From NCBI GenBank assembly GCA_013361745.1, contig JABFXM010000277.1, forward strand, positions 1 through 12,143: 12,143 nt of DNA, in the 5' to 3' direction. Made by a program: the position numbers and the translations under genes. The notes under the pieces are model-generated. The model made no database searches. It saw only the letters and a list, made by a program, of their open reading frames with translations, and had not been told where the DNA came from. Each line of letters begins with the position of its first letter. Position 1 is the stretch's first letter. Source of the DNA: Gemmatimonadaceae bacterium. GTDB taxonomy: Bacteria; Gemmatimonadota; Gemmatimonadetes; Gemmatimonadales; Gemmatimonadaceae. Of this stretch, positions 1 to 7,518 are shown piece after piece.

Positions 1-1
1 T

Positions 2-3000
2 GCGGCGGCGCGCCGCTACGAGGACCGGCTGCGCGACGTCCTCGGTCTCGCGCCGGCGAACCTCGTCGCGCGACTGAAGCTCGCGCAGGCGCTCGAGCAG
101 CGCGGCGCGAGCGACAGCGTCGTGCGCCATCTCGAGGAGGTGCGACGCATCCCGCCCGAGCCGCCGAAGGAGGCGCGGGCGTACCTCGACAGTACTATCC
201 AGCTGCTGCGCGCGGGAAAGCTCGACGCGTCGCGCGGCACCCTCGACCGCTTCGTCGCGCTGATGAAGGGCACGGCGCAGTATCAGGCCTCCCTCGAGGA
301 CGTGCGCTGGGCGGAGGGGCCGATCGCCGGACGTCCGGTGCTCACCGTCGCGCCCAAGGATTTCATCTCGCTGCACGGGTCGCGCGGCAGCAGGCCTGTC
401 CAGCAGGTGCGGTTCGTCGACGCGACCGACGAGGCCGGGCTCGCGGCGCCGGGCGCCTCGGGCGCGTCGGCTCCGGAGACGATCGCGACCGCGGTGGCCG
501 TCGGTGACGTCGACGGCGATGGGACGGAGGACATCTTCGTCTCGCGGCGTACGGCCGCCGGAAAGCTCAGCGCGCAGCTCTATCGCGTGCAGGGTGGATT
601 CGCGCGCGAGGCCACCGACCGTTCGAGGATAGCTCTCCCCGAGGGCGCGATCTTCGCGACCTTCGCCGACTACGACAACGACGGCTGGCTCGATCTCTTC
701 GCGATCGGAGGAGACGGACGCGGGCATCTCTTCCACAATCGAGGCGACGGCACCTTCGAGGAGAGCACGGCGACGGCGCGCGTGCGCGACGTGCACGGCG
801 CGACGAAGGCCATCTTCGCCGACCTCGATCACGACGGCGACCTCGACCTCCTGCTGCTCGGTGGGAGCCAGCGAACCGTCTACCGCAACAATCTCGACGG
901 AACCTTTACCGACGCGACCGCGGACTGGGGTCTCGCTGGCGGGCCGGCGCGCGACGCGGCGTTCGGCGACTTCGACGGCGACGGCCGGATCGATCTCGCG
1001 ATCGCGAGCGAGCAGGGGGGAGTCTCGCTCCTTCACAACGGCGGCGCGCAGCGCTTCAGCGACGCGACGGCAGCGAGCGGCCTTCCGAGCGGCGGCGAAG
1101 CTGGCGTCGTCGCCGCGGCGGACTACGACAACGACGGATCCCTCGACCTGTTCGTCGTCCGGGCGAAGGGTGGCGAGCCGGCGCTCTGGCGAAACGCGGG
1201 CAACGGAACCTTCACCCGCGACACGCGCTCGAGCGCGGCGTTCCGGCCGTTAGGCGGCCTGCTCGTCCGCGCGGCCGCCTTCGTCGACTACGACAACGAC
1301 GGCTGGCTCGATCTGGTCGTCGCCGGCGTCCCGCGGGCAGGCGCCGCGCCCGGCGTCTTCGTCTTCCACAACGACGGCAAGGGCGGCTTCGTCGACCGGT
1401 CGACGATCCTCCCGGCGTCGACACGCGCTGGCGGCGCGACGGCGATCGCGGTCACGGACGTCGACGCTGACGGCGACGAGGACCTCCTGCTCGCCGACGG
1501 CTCGGGCACGCCGCGTTTGCTGCGCAACGATCTCGGGAACGAGAACCTCGCGGTCAACGTCGAGCTGAAGGCGCTGCGCACCGGGAGCGGGAAGAACAAC
1601 ACCTTCGGCATCGGTGCGCGGCTCGAGCTGCGCGCGGGGGACATCTACCAGACCCGCGTCGCCACCGCGCCGCGCACGCACTTCGGGCTCGGGCCGCACC
1701 TCAAGGCGGACGTGCTGCGCGTCGAGTGGCCGAACGGCGTCCCGCAGACGGTCTACCTCCCGGGCACCGACCAGGACGTCGTCGAGCGCGAGATGCTCAA
1801 GGGCTCCTGCGGCTTCGTCTACACCTGGGACGGGACGCGCTTCCGCTTCGTGACGGACGCGATGTGGCGAAGCGCGTTAGGCATGCCACTCGGCCTCATG
1901 GGGAGCACCAGCGCCTTCGCCCCCGCGGGCGCGTCACAGGAGTACGTGCGCATCCCCGGCGACGCGCTCCAGCCGCGCGACGGACGCTACCTCCTCCAGC
2001 TCACCGAGGAGCTCTGGGAGACCGCGTACGCGGACCAGGTGAAGCTCCTCACCGTCGCTCACCCCGACTCGATCGACGTCTTCGTCGACGAGCGCTTCGT
2101 CCCGCCGGGGCCCGTCTCGCTGCGGATCTTCCAGGTCGGCGCGCGGCAGCTGCCGCTGTCGGCGGTGGACGAGCGCGGCAACGACGTCCTCCCCGCGCTG
2201 CGCGCGAGCGACGACGTCTACGTCTCGAACATGACGCCGACGAAGTACCAGGGCGTCGTCGAGCCGCACGATCTCGTCCTCGACCTCGGCCCCGACGCCG
2301 GGGAGCCGGACACGCATCTCTTCCTCCGCGGCTGGATCTATCCCACCGACGCCAGCATCAACGTCGCCCTCGGCCAGCAGTCGGCGATCAGGCTCGCGCC
2401 GCCGTCCGTCGAGGTGCGCGACGCGAACGGCAGGTGGCGCGTCGCGATCCCGAGCATCGGCTTCCCCTCGGGAAAGGACAAGACGATGGTGATCGACCTC
2501 GCGGGGAAGTTCCCGACGAGCGACCATCACGTGCGCCTCCGCACGAACATGCAGATCTACTGGGACCAGGCGTTCGTCGCGCGCGATCTCGCGCACGGTG
2601 CGATGAAGGTCGATACCCTCGCGCCGCGATCCGCCGAGCTGCACTACCGCGGCTTCTCGCGGATGTACCGCAAGGGTGGACGCTACGGCCCGTACTGGTT
2701 CGACTACGCGAGCGTCTCGCGCGAGAACCCGTGGCGGCCGATCACCGGCGAGTTCACGCGCTTCGGTGACGTGCTCCCGCTTCTTGGCCGCTCCGATGAC
2801 ATGTACGTCATCATGGCGCCGGGCGACGAGGCGACGATCGCCTTCGACGCGAGCTCGGCGACGGCGCTGCCGCGCGGATGGAAGCGGGACTTCCTCCTCT
2901 ACACCGACGGCTGGATCAAGGACTCGGACCTCAACACGGCGTTCGGGACCAGCGTCGGCCCGCTGCCATACCACGCCATCGAGTCCTATCCGTACGCGCC

Positions 3001-3073
3001 GGGCGACGGCTACCCCGCGGACACGGCGCACCAGCGCTACCTGCGGGAGTACGACACGCGGCGCGTCCGGTGA
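2..3073 (+). CDS. TPR-like / FG-GAP repeat / ASPIC-UnbV (CRTAC1-type) protein, 5' partial
   Basis: The frame is open from base 2 to the TGA at 3071-3073, so the start lies left of the window. The GTG at 122 is only the first in-frame start-like codon, and the 40 codons before it read as the same helical protein. Counting from GTG 122 as residue 1: an Ala/Leu/Arg-rich TPR-like helical stretch (about 1-60); seven FG-GAP repeats with Ca-binding DxDxDG cores near 129, 183, 234, 283, 334, 389 and 446 (for example DYDNDGWLDLF), expected to build a beta-propeller; an ASPIC/UnbV domain (about 496-557; GIGARLEL, HFGLG, VEWPNG); then about 420 further residues opening with a YTWDGTRFRFVTDAMWRS-type stretch, which I recognise from similar large proteins but which has no known function. 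Family members are usually exported or surface proteins with no defined reaction; the N-terminus is missing, so export cannot be judged. The ASPIC domain is about 9 residues shorter than in the next gene. The family call is secure, the role unknown. Confidence 0.9.
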   Translation, partial: AAARRYEDRLRDVLGLAPANLVARLKLAQALEQRGASDSVVRHLEEVRRIPPEPPKEARAYLDSTIQLLRAGKLDASRGTLDRFVALMKGTAQYQASLEDVRWAEGPIAGRPVLTVAPKDFISLHGSRGSRPVQQVRFVDATDEAGLAAPGASGASAPETIATAVAVGDVDGDGTEDIFVSRRTAAGKLSAQLYRVQGGFAREATDRSRIALPEGAIFATFADYDNDGWLDLFAIGGDGRGHLFHNRGDGTFEESTATARVRDVHGATKAIFADLDHDGDLDLLLLGGSQRTVYRNNLDGTFTDATADWGLAGGPARDAAFGDFDGDGRIDLAIASEQGGVSLLHNGGAQRFSDATAASGLPSGGEAGVVAAADYDNDGSLDLFVVRAKGGEPALWRNAGNGTFTRDTRSSAAFRPLGGLLVRAAAFVDYDNDGWLDLVVAGVPRAGAAPGVFVFHNDGKGGFVDRSTILPASTRAGGATAIAVTDVDADGDEDLLLADGSGTPRLLRNDLGNENLAVNVELKALRTGSGKNNTFGIGARLELRAGDIYQTRVATAPRTHFGLGPHLKADVLRVEWPNGVPQTVYLPGTDQDVVEREMLKGSCGFVYTWDGTRFRFVTDAMWRSALGMPLGLMGSTSAFAPAGASQEYVRIPGDALQPRDGRYLLQLTEELWETAYADQVKLLTVAHPDSIDVFVDERFVPPGPVSLRIFQVGARQLPLSAVDERGNDVLPALRASDDVYVSNMTPTKYQGVVEPHDLVLDLGPDAGEPDTHLFLRGWIYPTDASINVALGQQSAIRLAPPSVEVRDANGRWRVAIPSIGFPSGKDKTMVIDLAGKFPTSDHHVRLRTNMQIYWDQAFVARDLAHGAMKVDTLAPRSAELHYRGFSRMYRKGGRYGPYWFDYASVSRENPWRPITGEFTRFGDVLPLLGRSDDMYVIMAPGDEATIAFDASSATALPRGWKRDFLLYTDGWIKDSDLNTAFGTSVGPLPYHAIESYPYAPGDGYPADTAHQRYLREYDTRRVR

Positions 3074-3207
3074 CGCAGGCGAGAAGGCGTTTCCGCCACG
3101 CTCTCTCTGAACGTCGGGTCGTTCGAAGCCAGTCGTGCCGCGGCCCACGGTCGCGGTCGAAACCCGAAAACTCCATAGGGGAAGCTCCTACGAAATGTCG
3201 GCGAAAT
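3074..3207. other. Intergenic region between the two FG-GAP genes
   Basis: The gap between the two genes is 181 bases in all and is clearly less GC-rich from about 3158 onward. No convincing intrinsic terminator follows the first gene. There is a 4-bp GGCG/CGCC stem at 3086-3097 and a 5-bp CCGCG/CGCGG stem at 3138-3156, and neither is followed by a T-run. A small dyad, TAGG (3176-3179) and CCTA (3187-3190), lies about 20 bases upstream of the -10 element and could be an operator, but this is weak. No small gene or RNA is apparent. Confidence 0.4.
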
Positions 3208-3216
3208 TGCTATAAT
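3208..3216 (+). promoter_or_regulatory. Extended -10 promoter, TGCTATAAT
   Basis: A perfect TATAAT hexamer (3211-3216) is preceded by TG one base upstream, the classic extended -10 element of housekeeping-sigma promoters. It is the only such site in an otherwise very GC-rich window and lies in the one sizeable intergenic gap, 38 bases before the GTG of the next gene. The expected start of transcription is about 3223. No good -35 box lies 17 bases upstream (CTACGA), which fits an extended -10 promoter. It probably drives the operon from the second FG-GAP gene through the glycosyltransferase. Confidence 0.6.
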
Positions 3217-3983
3217 CGCTTGGTCGGACCCATTCCCCCTGTATCGGCTACATCGTGAGCTCCCGCCCCGCCCCGCGAGTCAGACGGGCGATCATCGCCG
3301 TCCCCTTCCTCGCCGCCATCCTCCTCGCCATGCGGCTCGACCGCGGCCCCGGCAGGGCGGCGGCGGACGCCGCGCATCCGGGGTTCGTCCTCCGCGACGA
3401 GACCGCCGCCGCGGGGATCCACTTCGTGCACCACCGCGCGACCTTCGACGCGAAGATCGCGAACATCGAGCCGCACGTCGCCGCGGTCGGCGCCTCCGTC
3501 TCGGTCACCGACTACGACGGCGACGGCTGGCCGGACCTCTACTTCACCAACAGCGCCGCCGGCGCGCCTAACGCGCTCTATCACAACCGCGGCGACGGCA
3601 CCTTCGAGGAGGTCGCGGCCGCGGCAGGGCTGGCCGATCTCAACCAGCCCGGCGAGGGCGCGTCGATGGGCGCCGTCTGGGGCGACATCGACAACGACGG
3701 GCGCGAGGACGTCCTCGTCTACCGCTACGGGTATCTCTCGCTCTTCCGCAACGTCGACGGCCACCACTTCGAGGACATCACCGAGCGCGCGGGGCTGCAC
3801 CGCTGGGTGAACAGCAATGGCGCGATCTGGTTCGACTACGACCGCGACGGCCTGCTCGACCTCTACGTGACCGCGTACTTCCGCGACGACATCGACCTGT
3901 CGCACCTCACGACGACGCGGATCATGCACAACAGCTTCGAGTACGCCACCAACGGCGGAAAGAACCTGCTCTACCACAACCTC

Positions 3984-3998
3984 GGCGGCGGACGTGAC
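3984..3998 (+). other. Frameshift site in the CRTAC1/UnbV-type gene
   Basis: Upstream the frame reads ...LLYHNLGGG, and downstream the homologous frame resumes with DVTDRMGVGSTRW. Family members normally have two to four residues, including an aromatic, between such Gly-rich and DVT segments (as in GDGTF-E/T-DV). About 11 bases therefore seem to be missing, which fits loss between two short GACG repeats leaving GGACGTGACC. There is no A/T-rich slippery heptamer, so programmed frameshifting is unlikely. Confidence 0.7.
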
Positions 3999-5010
3999 CG
4001 ACCGCATGGGCGTCGGCAGCACGCGCTGGACGCTCGCCGCCGCGTCGGCCGACTTCAACGGGGACGGCTGGCCCGATCTCTATCTCGCCAACGACTACGG
4101 GCCCGAGGAGCTCTACCTCAACGACCACGGACACGGCTTCACGCTCACCGACGCGGGCCTCTCGGCGGAGTCGAAGAGCGGCATGGCCGTCGCGTTAGGC
4201 GACGCCTTCAACCGCGGCCGCCTCGACGCCTTCGTCACCAACATCTCCGAGCGCGGCTACATCTTCCAGAACAACAATCTCCGCGTGAACGAGATGGCGA
4301 GCGCGGGCCGCTTTCGCAACGTCGCCGAGGGCGCGCTCGCGGACGCCGGCTGGGCGTGGGGCGCGCAGTTCGGGGACCTGAACAACGACGGCGCGAACGA
4401 GCTGTTCGTCGCCAACGGCTTCATCTCCGCGAGCCGCGAGAGGAGCTACTGGTACGCGATGTCGAAGATCGCCGGCGCGAACGGCCGGCTCTTCGAGGAC
4501 GCGGCGACCTGGCCCGCCTTCGGCGACGCGAGCCTTTCCGGCTACGAGCCGTCGCGCGTCTATCTCAACCGCGGCGTCGCCGGATGGGTGGACGTCGCGA
4601 GCAAGGTCGGCGCGACGGATCTCTACGATGGTCGCGCGGTCGCCCTCGCGGATCTCGGCAACCGCGGCGCGGAGGACGTGATCGTCGCGAACCAGAACCA
4701 GCCCGCGGTGCTCTACCGCGACTATCCCGACGCCGGCAACCACTGGATCGGGATCAGGCTCGTCGGCACGCGCAGCAATCGCAGCGCGATCGGCGCCGAG
4801 GTCGTGCTCGAGTCGGGAGATCTCGTGCAGCGGCGGATCGTCGACGGCGGCTCCGGCTTCGCGAGCCAGAACGATCGCCGGCTGCACTTCGGGCTCGGCA
4901 AGCGCGAGTGGGTCGATCGCCTCGTCATCCACTGGCCCTCGGGAACCCAGCAGGTCGTCGCGCGTCCGCTGATCGACCGCTTCGTCACCATCACCGAGCC
5001 GGCACGCTGA
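3994..5010 (+). CDS. C-terminal fragment of the frameshifted CRTAC1/UnbV-type protein
   Basis: This is the 338-residue downstream piece of the broken gene, which gene finders may call separately from the GTG at 3994. It carries an FG-GAP core DFNGDGWPDLY at about residue 20, a degenerate repeat at about 70 (DAFNRGRLDAF, with an Arg where Asp is expected), DLNNDG at 128, a degenerate DLGNRG at 220, and the complete ASPIC/UnbV domain over the last 75 residues or so. It lacks a signal sequence, so if translated alone it would stay in the cytoplasm. The GTG is probably an internal codon of the original gene, not a true start. Confidence 0.55.
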   Translation: MTDRMGVGSTRWTLAAASADFNGDGWPDLYLANDYGPEELYLNDHGHGFTLTDAGLSAESKSGMAVALGDAFNRGRLDAFVTNISERGYIFQNNNLRVNEMASAGRFRNVAEGALADAGWAWGAQFGDLNNDGANELFVANGFISASRERSYWYAMSKIAGANGRLFEDAATWPAFGDASLSGYEPSRVYLNRGVAGWVDVASKVGATDLYDGRAVALADLGNRGAEDVIVANQNQPAVLYRDYPDAGNHWIGIRLVGTRSNRSAIGAEVVLESGDLVQRRIVDGGSGFASQNDRRLHFGLGKREWVDRLVIHWPSGTQQVVARPLIDRFVTITEPAR

Positions 5011-5011
5011 C

Positions 5012-5902
5012 ATGAGCGACGCGACGCAGGCTCCCGTGGCGACGCCGAACCCGCTCGTCAGGCTCTGGGAGCGCGGCAGCAGGATCGACCCGCGCTACCT
5101 CATCACCTTCCTCATCACCCTCGTCCTCGTGGCGGCGCAGCTCCGCTACCAGATGTTCGGGGGCTACGAGCGCATCGCGACCGCGCTCGGCGTGTGCGTC
5201 GCGACCGAGGCGGCGCTCTCCTGGTTCGACCGCGGACGCGTCGTCAACCTGCAGAGCGCGTACATCAGCGGGATCAGCCTCTCGCTCCTGCTCAAGCCAC
5301 AGGGCTACGCGCTCTGGCCCTTCGCGATCGGCGGCTTCCTCGCGATCTCGTCGAAGTACGTCCTGCGCTATCGCGACAACCATCTCTGGAATCCGACGAA
5401 CTTCGCGATCTGCGCGCTGCTCCTCGCCGCGCCCGCTCACGTGTCGGTGCTCAGCCATCAGTTCGGGAACGACTTCATCACGAATCTGGTGATCTGGGCC
5501 TTCGGCCTGATCATCGCGGCGCGCGTCGGCGTCCTGCACATCACCCTCGCCTACGTCCTGAGCTTCCTCGCGCTGAGCACCGCGCGCGCGGCGCTGACGG
5601 GGCAGCCCGTGCTCCCCGAGATAGCGCCGCTCACCGGGCCGATGTACCAGCTCTTCGTCTTCTTCATGATCACCGACCCGCGCACCGTCGTGCGCGGACG
5701 CGGCAGGCAGATCGGCGTCGCCGTGATCATCGCGCTCGCGGAGATGGTCATCAGGTTCGCCTCCGATCGCGGCTGGGCGCTGCCCACCGGCTTCAACGCC
5801 GGGCCCCCGCTCTTCGCGCTCGCGATCGTCGGCCCCATCGCGAAGTGGCTCGACCTGCGCGCGCGCGCCCGCGCGGCGACTCCCGTCCCCGCGCGCGGAT
5901 GA
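5012..5902 (+). CDS. UnbU-like / NQR2-RnfD family integral membrane protein
   Basis: This 296-residue protein has about nine or ten hydrophobic segments. It carries landmarks of the NQR2/RnfD/RnfE family in its UnbU-type branch: NPTNF (residues 127-131, after the RDNHLW stretch) and FFMITDPRT (TDP at 221-223). RnfD and NqrB are membrane subunits of flavin-based ion-pumping redox complexes. UnbU is the related protein named from enediyne biosynthesis clusters, where it sits with UnbV. I see no S/T-G-A-T flavinylation motif of the RnfD/NqrB kind, and no RnfA, B, C, E or G neighbour, so a complete Rnf pump is unlikely. The start ATG follows the UnbV-type stop by one base, and its own stop overlaps the next start (ATGA), giving an UnbV-UnbU-MFS series. 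Its role may be membrane redox or transport support for the UnbV partner, but this is inferred. Confidence 0.8.
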   Translation: MSDATQAPVATPNPLVRLWERGSRIDPRYLITFLITLVLVAAQLRYQMFGGYERIATALGVCVATEAALSWFDRGRVVNLQSAYISGISLSLLLKPQGYALWPFAIGGFLAISSKYVLRYRDNHLWNPTNFAICALLLAAPAHVSVLSHQFGNDFITNLVIWAFGLIIAARVGVLHITLAYVLSFLALSTARAALTGQPVLPEIAPLTGPMYQLFVFFMITDPRTVVRGRGRQIGVAVIIALAEMVIRFASDRGWALPTGFNAGPPLFALAIVGPIAKWLDLRARARAATPVPARG

Positions 5903-7509
5903 GCGCCTACGGGCATCGGGGAGTCTTCGGCGCGGGGGTCGTCGCCGTCACCATCGGCGTGATCCTCCATCTGCCGATGTACCTCGATGCGCGGCCGATG
6001 GGCTACCGCATGGTCGGGATGCCGATCGAGATGGGCATGACGATAGGGATGGTGCTCATCCTCGCCGGTCTCGCCGCGTCGGTGTGGGGGCTGATCCCGC
6101 GTGACGCCGCGGCACCGACGCACGCGGGTGCACAGCTCAGCGTCCGGGCGCTCGACGAGGTGCCGATCCGCGGTTCGCACGTCGCGCTGATGCTGGTCAT
6201 GGCCGCCGCGGTGACCATCGACGTCATGAAGCCGGCGACGCTCTCCTTCGTGCTCCCGGGAATGACGCAGGAGTACGGGCTGAAATCCCCGCTCCATCCG
6301 ACCGGCCACATCCCCGCCGCGCTCCTTCCGCTCTCGGGGATCCTCGGCACGGTGGTCGGCTCCTTCCTCTGGGGATGGATGGGCGACCGGCTTGGTCGCC
6401 GCCCGTCGATCCTCATCGCGGCGATGACCTTCATCGCGACGAGCATCTGCGGCTCGATGCCCTCGTACGCGCTGAACATGCTGATGTGCTTCGTGATGGG
6501 ACTCGGCGTGGGCGGGATGCTGCCGATCATGTTCACCATCATGGCGGAGACGATCCCCGCGCGGCACCGCGGCTGGCTGCTCGTCCTCATCGGCGGCGAC
6601 GTCGCGGGCGCGTACATCATCACGAGCTGGCTCGCCACCACGCTCGTCCCGACCTACAGCTGGCGCATCCTCTGGCTGATCGGTCTGCCGACGGGAATCC
6701 TCCTCGTCCTCCTCAACCGCTGGATCCCCGAGTCGCCGCGCTTCCTCCTCGCGCACGGCCGGCGCGACGAGGCCGCGGCGATCATGTCGCGCTACGGCGC
6801 CGCGGTCGTGCACGACGACGCGCCGCGTGACGACGCCGAGTCGCTCGCGGGCACGACGCTGCGCCTGACGCGCCCTCCCTTCCTCGGCGCGACTATCCTC
6901 GTCGTGCTGCTCGGACTCGGGATCGGGCTCGTGTCGTTCGGCTTCCAGCTCTGGATCCCGTCGAACCTGCAGAAGCTCGGGATGACGCAGGCCGACGCGA
7001 GCCGGATGCTGCGCAACTCCGCGCTCATCGGGTTTCCGCTGAACTTCCTCGTCGCCTGGCTCTACGGCTTCTGGAGCAGCAAGCGCACGCTCGTCGTCCT
7101 CAGCGTGCTGACGGCGCTGTCGCTCTTCGGCTTCGTGCTCGTCGGCGATGCGGTCGTCACGAACAGATCGCTCCTCTACGCGCTGCTCGTCATGCCGATC
7201 TGGGGGATCAGCTCCGTGGTGGCGGTGCTCTCGGCGTACAGCGCCGAGATCTACCCGACCGCGCTGCGCTCGCGCGGCACCGGTCTCGCGGCGGGATTCA
7301 GCAAGGCGGGGGGAGTGATCATCATCGCGCTCGTCGCGATCGCCGTCGCCCCGCCGTCGATCGCCGGCACGGCGCTCATCGGCGCGATCCCCATGGCCCT
7401 CGCGGCGCTCGCCGTGACCGTCTTCGGGACGGAGACGCACAGGCGCGAGCTGGAGTCGATCACGAGAGAGCAACTCGAGGGGCGGCTGGTCGGCGGTGCG
7501 ACGAGCTGA
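5899..7509 (+). CDS. MFS transporter with two extra N-terminal membrane segments
   Basis: This is a 536-residue polytopic protein. The MFS motif A appears as GDRLGRRPS (about 162-170) between the second and third helices of the MFS core, and the sugar/metabolite-porter PESPRFLL motif lies at 277-284, after helix six. It is probably a proton-coupled transporter of a small organic molecule in the inner membrane. The direction is not readable, although export of the cluster's product would fit. Before the 12-helix core, which begins near residue 95, lie two further hydrophobic segments (VFGAGVVAVTIGVIL and GMTIGMVLILAGLAASVWGL), giving about 14 in all. The ATG at 5899 overlaps the UnbU stop (ATGA), so translation is likely coupled. 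The frame stays open further upstream to 5194, but that part is antisense-like Arg-rich shadow within UnbU and was excluded. Confidence 0.87.
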   Translation: MSAYGHRGVFGAGVVAVTIGVILHLPMYLDARPMGYRMVGMPIEMGMTIGMVLILAGLAASVWGLIPRDAAAPTHAGAQLSVRALDEVPIRGSHVALMLVMAAAVTIDVMKPATLSFVLPGMTQEYGLKSPLHPTGHIPAALLPLSGILGTVVGSFLWGWMGDRLGRRPSILIAAMTFIATSICGSMPSYALNMLMCFVMGLGVGGMLPIMFTIMAETIPARHRGWLLVLIGGDVAGAYIITSWLATTLVPTYSWRILWLIGLPTGILLVLLNRWIPESPRFLLAHGRRDEAAAIMSRYGAAVVHDDAPRDDAESLAGTTLRLTRPPFLGATILVVLLGLGIGLVSFGFQLWIPSNLQKLGMTQADASRMLRNSALIGFPLNFLVAWLYGFWSSKRTLVVLSVLTALSLFGFVLVGDAVVTNRSLLYALLVMPIWGISSVVAVLSAYSAEIYPTALRSRGTGLAAGFSKAGGVIIIALVAIAVAPPSIAGTALIGAIPMALAALAVTVFGTETHRRELESITREQLEGRLVGGATS

Positions 7510-7518
7510 CGCTACTCG

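Larger units (their letters stand above)
3255..5010 (+). pseudogene. FG-GAP / ASPIC-UnbV (CRTAC1/UnbV-type) protein, frameshifted
   Basis: Two reading frames together encode one CRTAC1-type protein. The first frame starts at GTG 3255 with a signal-peptide or anchor-like N-terminus (basic RVRR, then IIAVPFLAAILLAM) and carries FG-GAP repeats with DYDGDG at residue 86, DIDNDG at 144 and DYDRDG at 194. The homology leaves this frame near 3990 and resumes in another frame at 3994, through further FG-GAP repeats to a canonical ASPIC/UnbV domain (IGAEVVLESGD, SGFASQN, HFGLG, WPSG) ending at TGA 5008-5010. The joined length of about 585 residues is normal for the family. The protein would be exported and Ca-binding; its role is unknown, but UnbV homologues neighbour UnbU, as here. 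No clear Shine-Dalgarno precedes GTG 3255, which I chose because the next ATG (3330) would remove the hydrophobic segment. The break could be a real mutation or an assembly error. Confidence 0.8.

Noticed and set aside
480..1490. Tandem DNA repeat formed by recurring GACTACGACAACGACGGCTGG-like segments
   Set aside because: These are the codons of FG-GAP calcium-binding loops at about 50-residue spacing with diverged intervening sequence, so the repetition is at protein level.
1934..3148. Minus-strand open frame of 404 codons opposite the first FG-GAP gene
   Set aside because: It is a Val/Arg/Asp-rich antisense shadow of the conserved C-terminal region.
3984..3998. Programmed ribosomal frameshifting in the UnbV-type gene
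   Set aside because: There is no slippery heptamer, and residues typical of the family appear to be missing at the joint, which points to a deletion.
5194..5898. Upstream extension of the MFS frame inside UnbU
   Set aside because: The extension is Arg-rich without hydrophobic segments, whereas the UnbU frame there is a membrane protein; the ATGA start at 5899 is natural.
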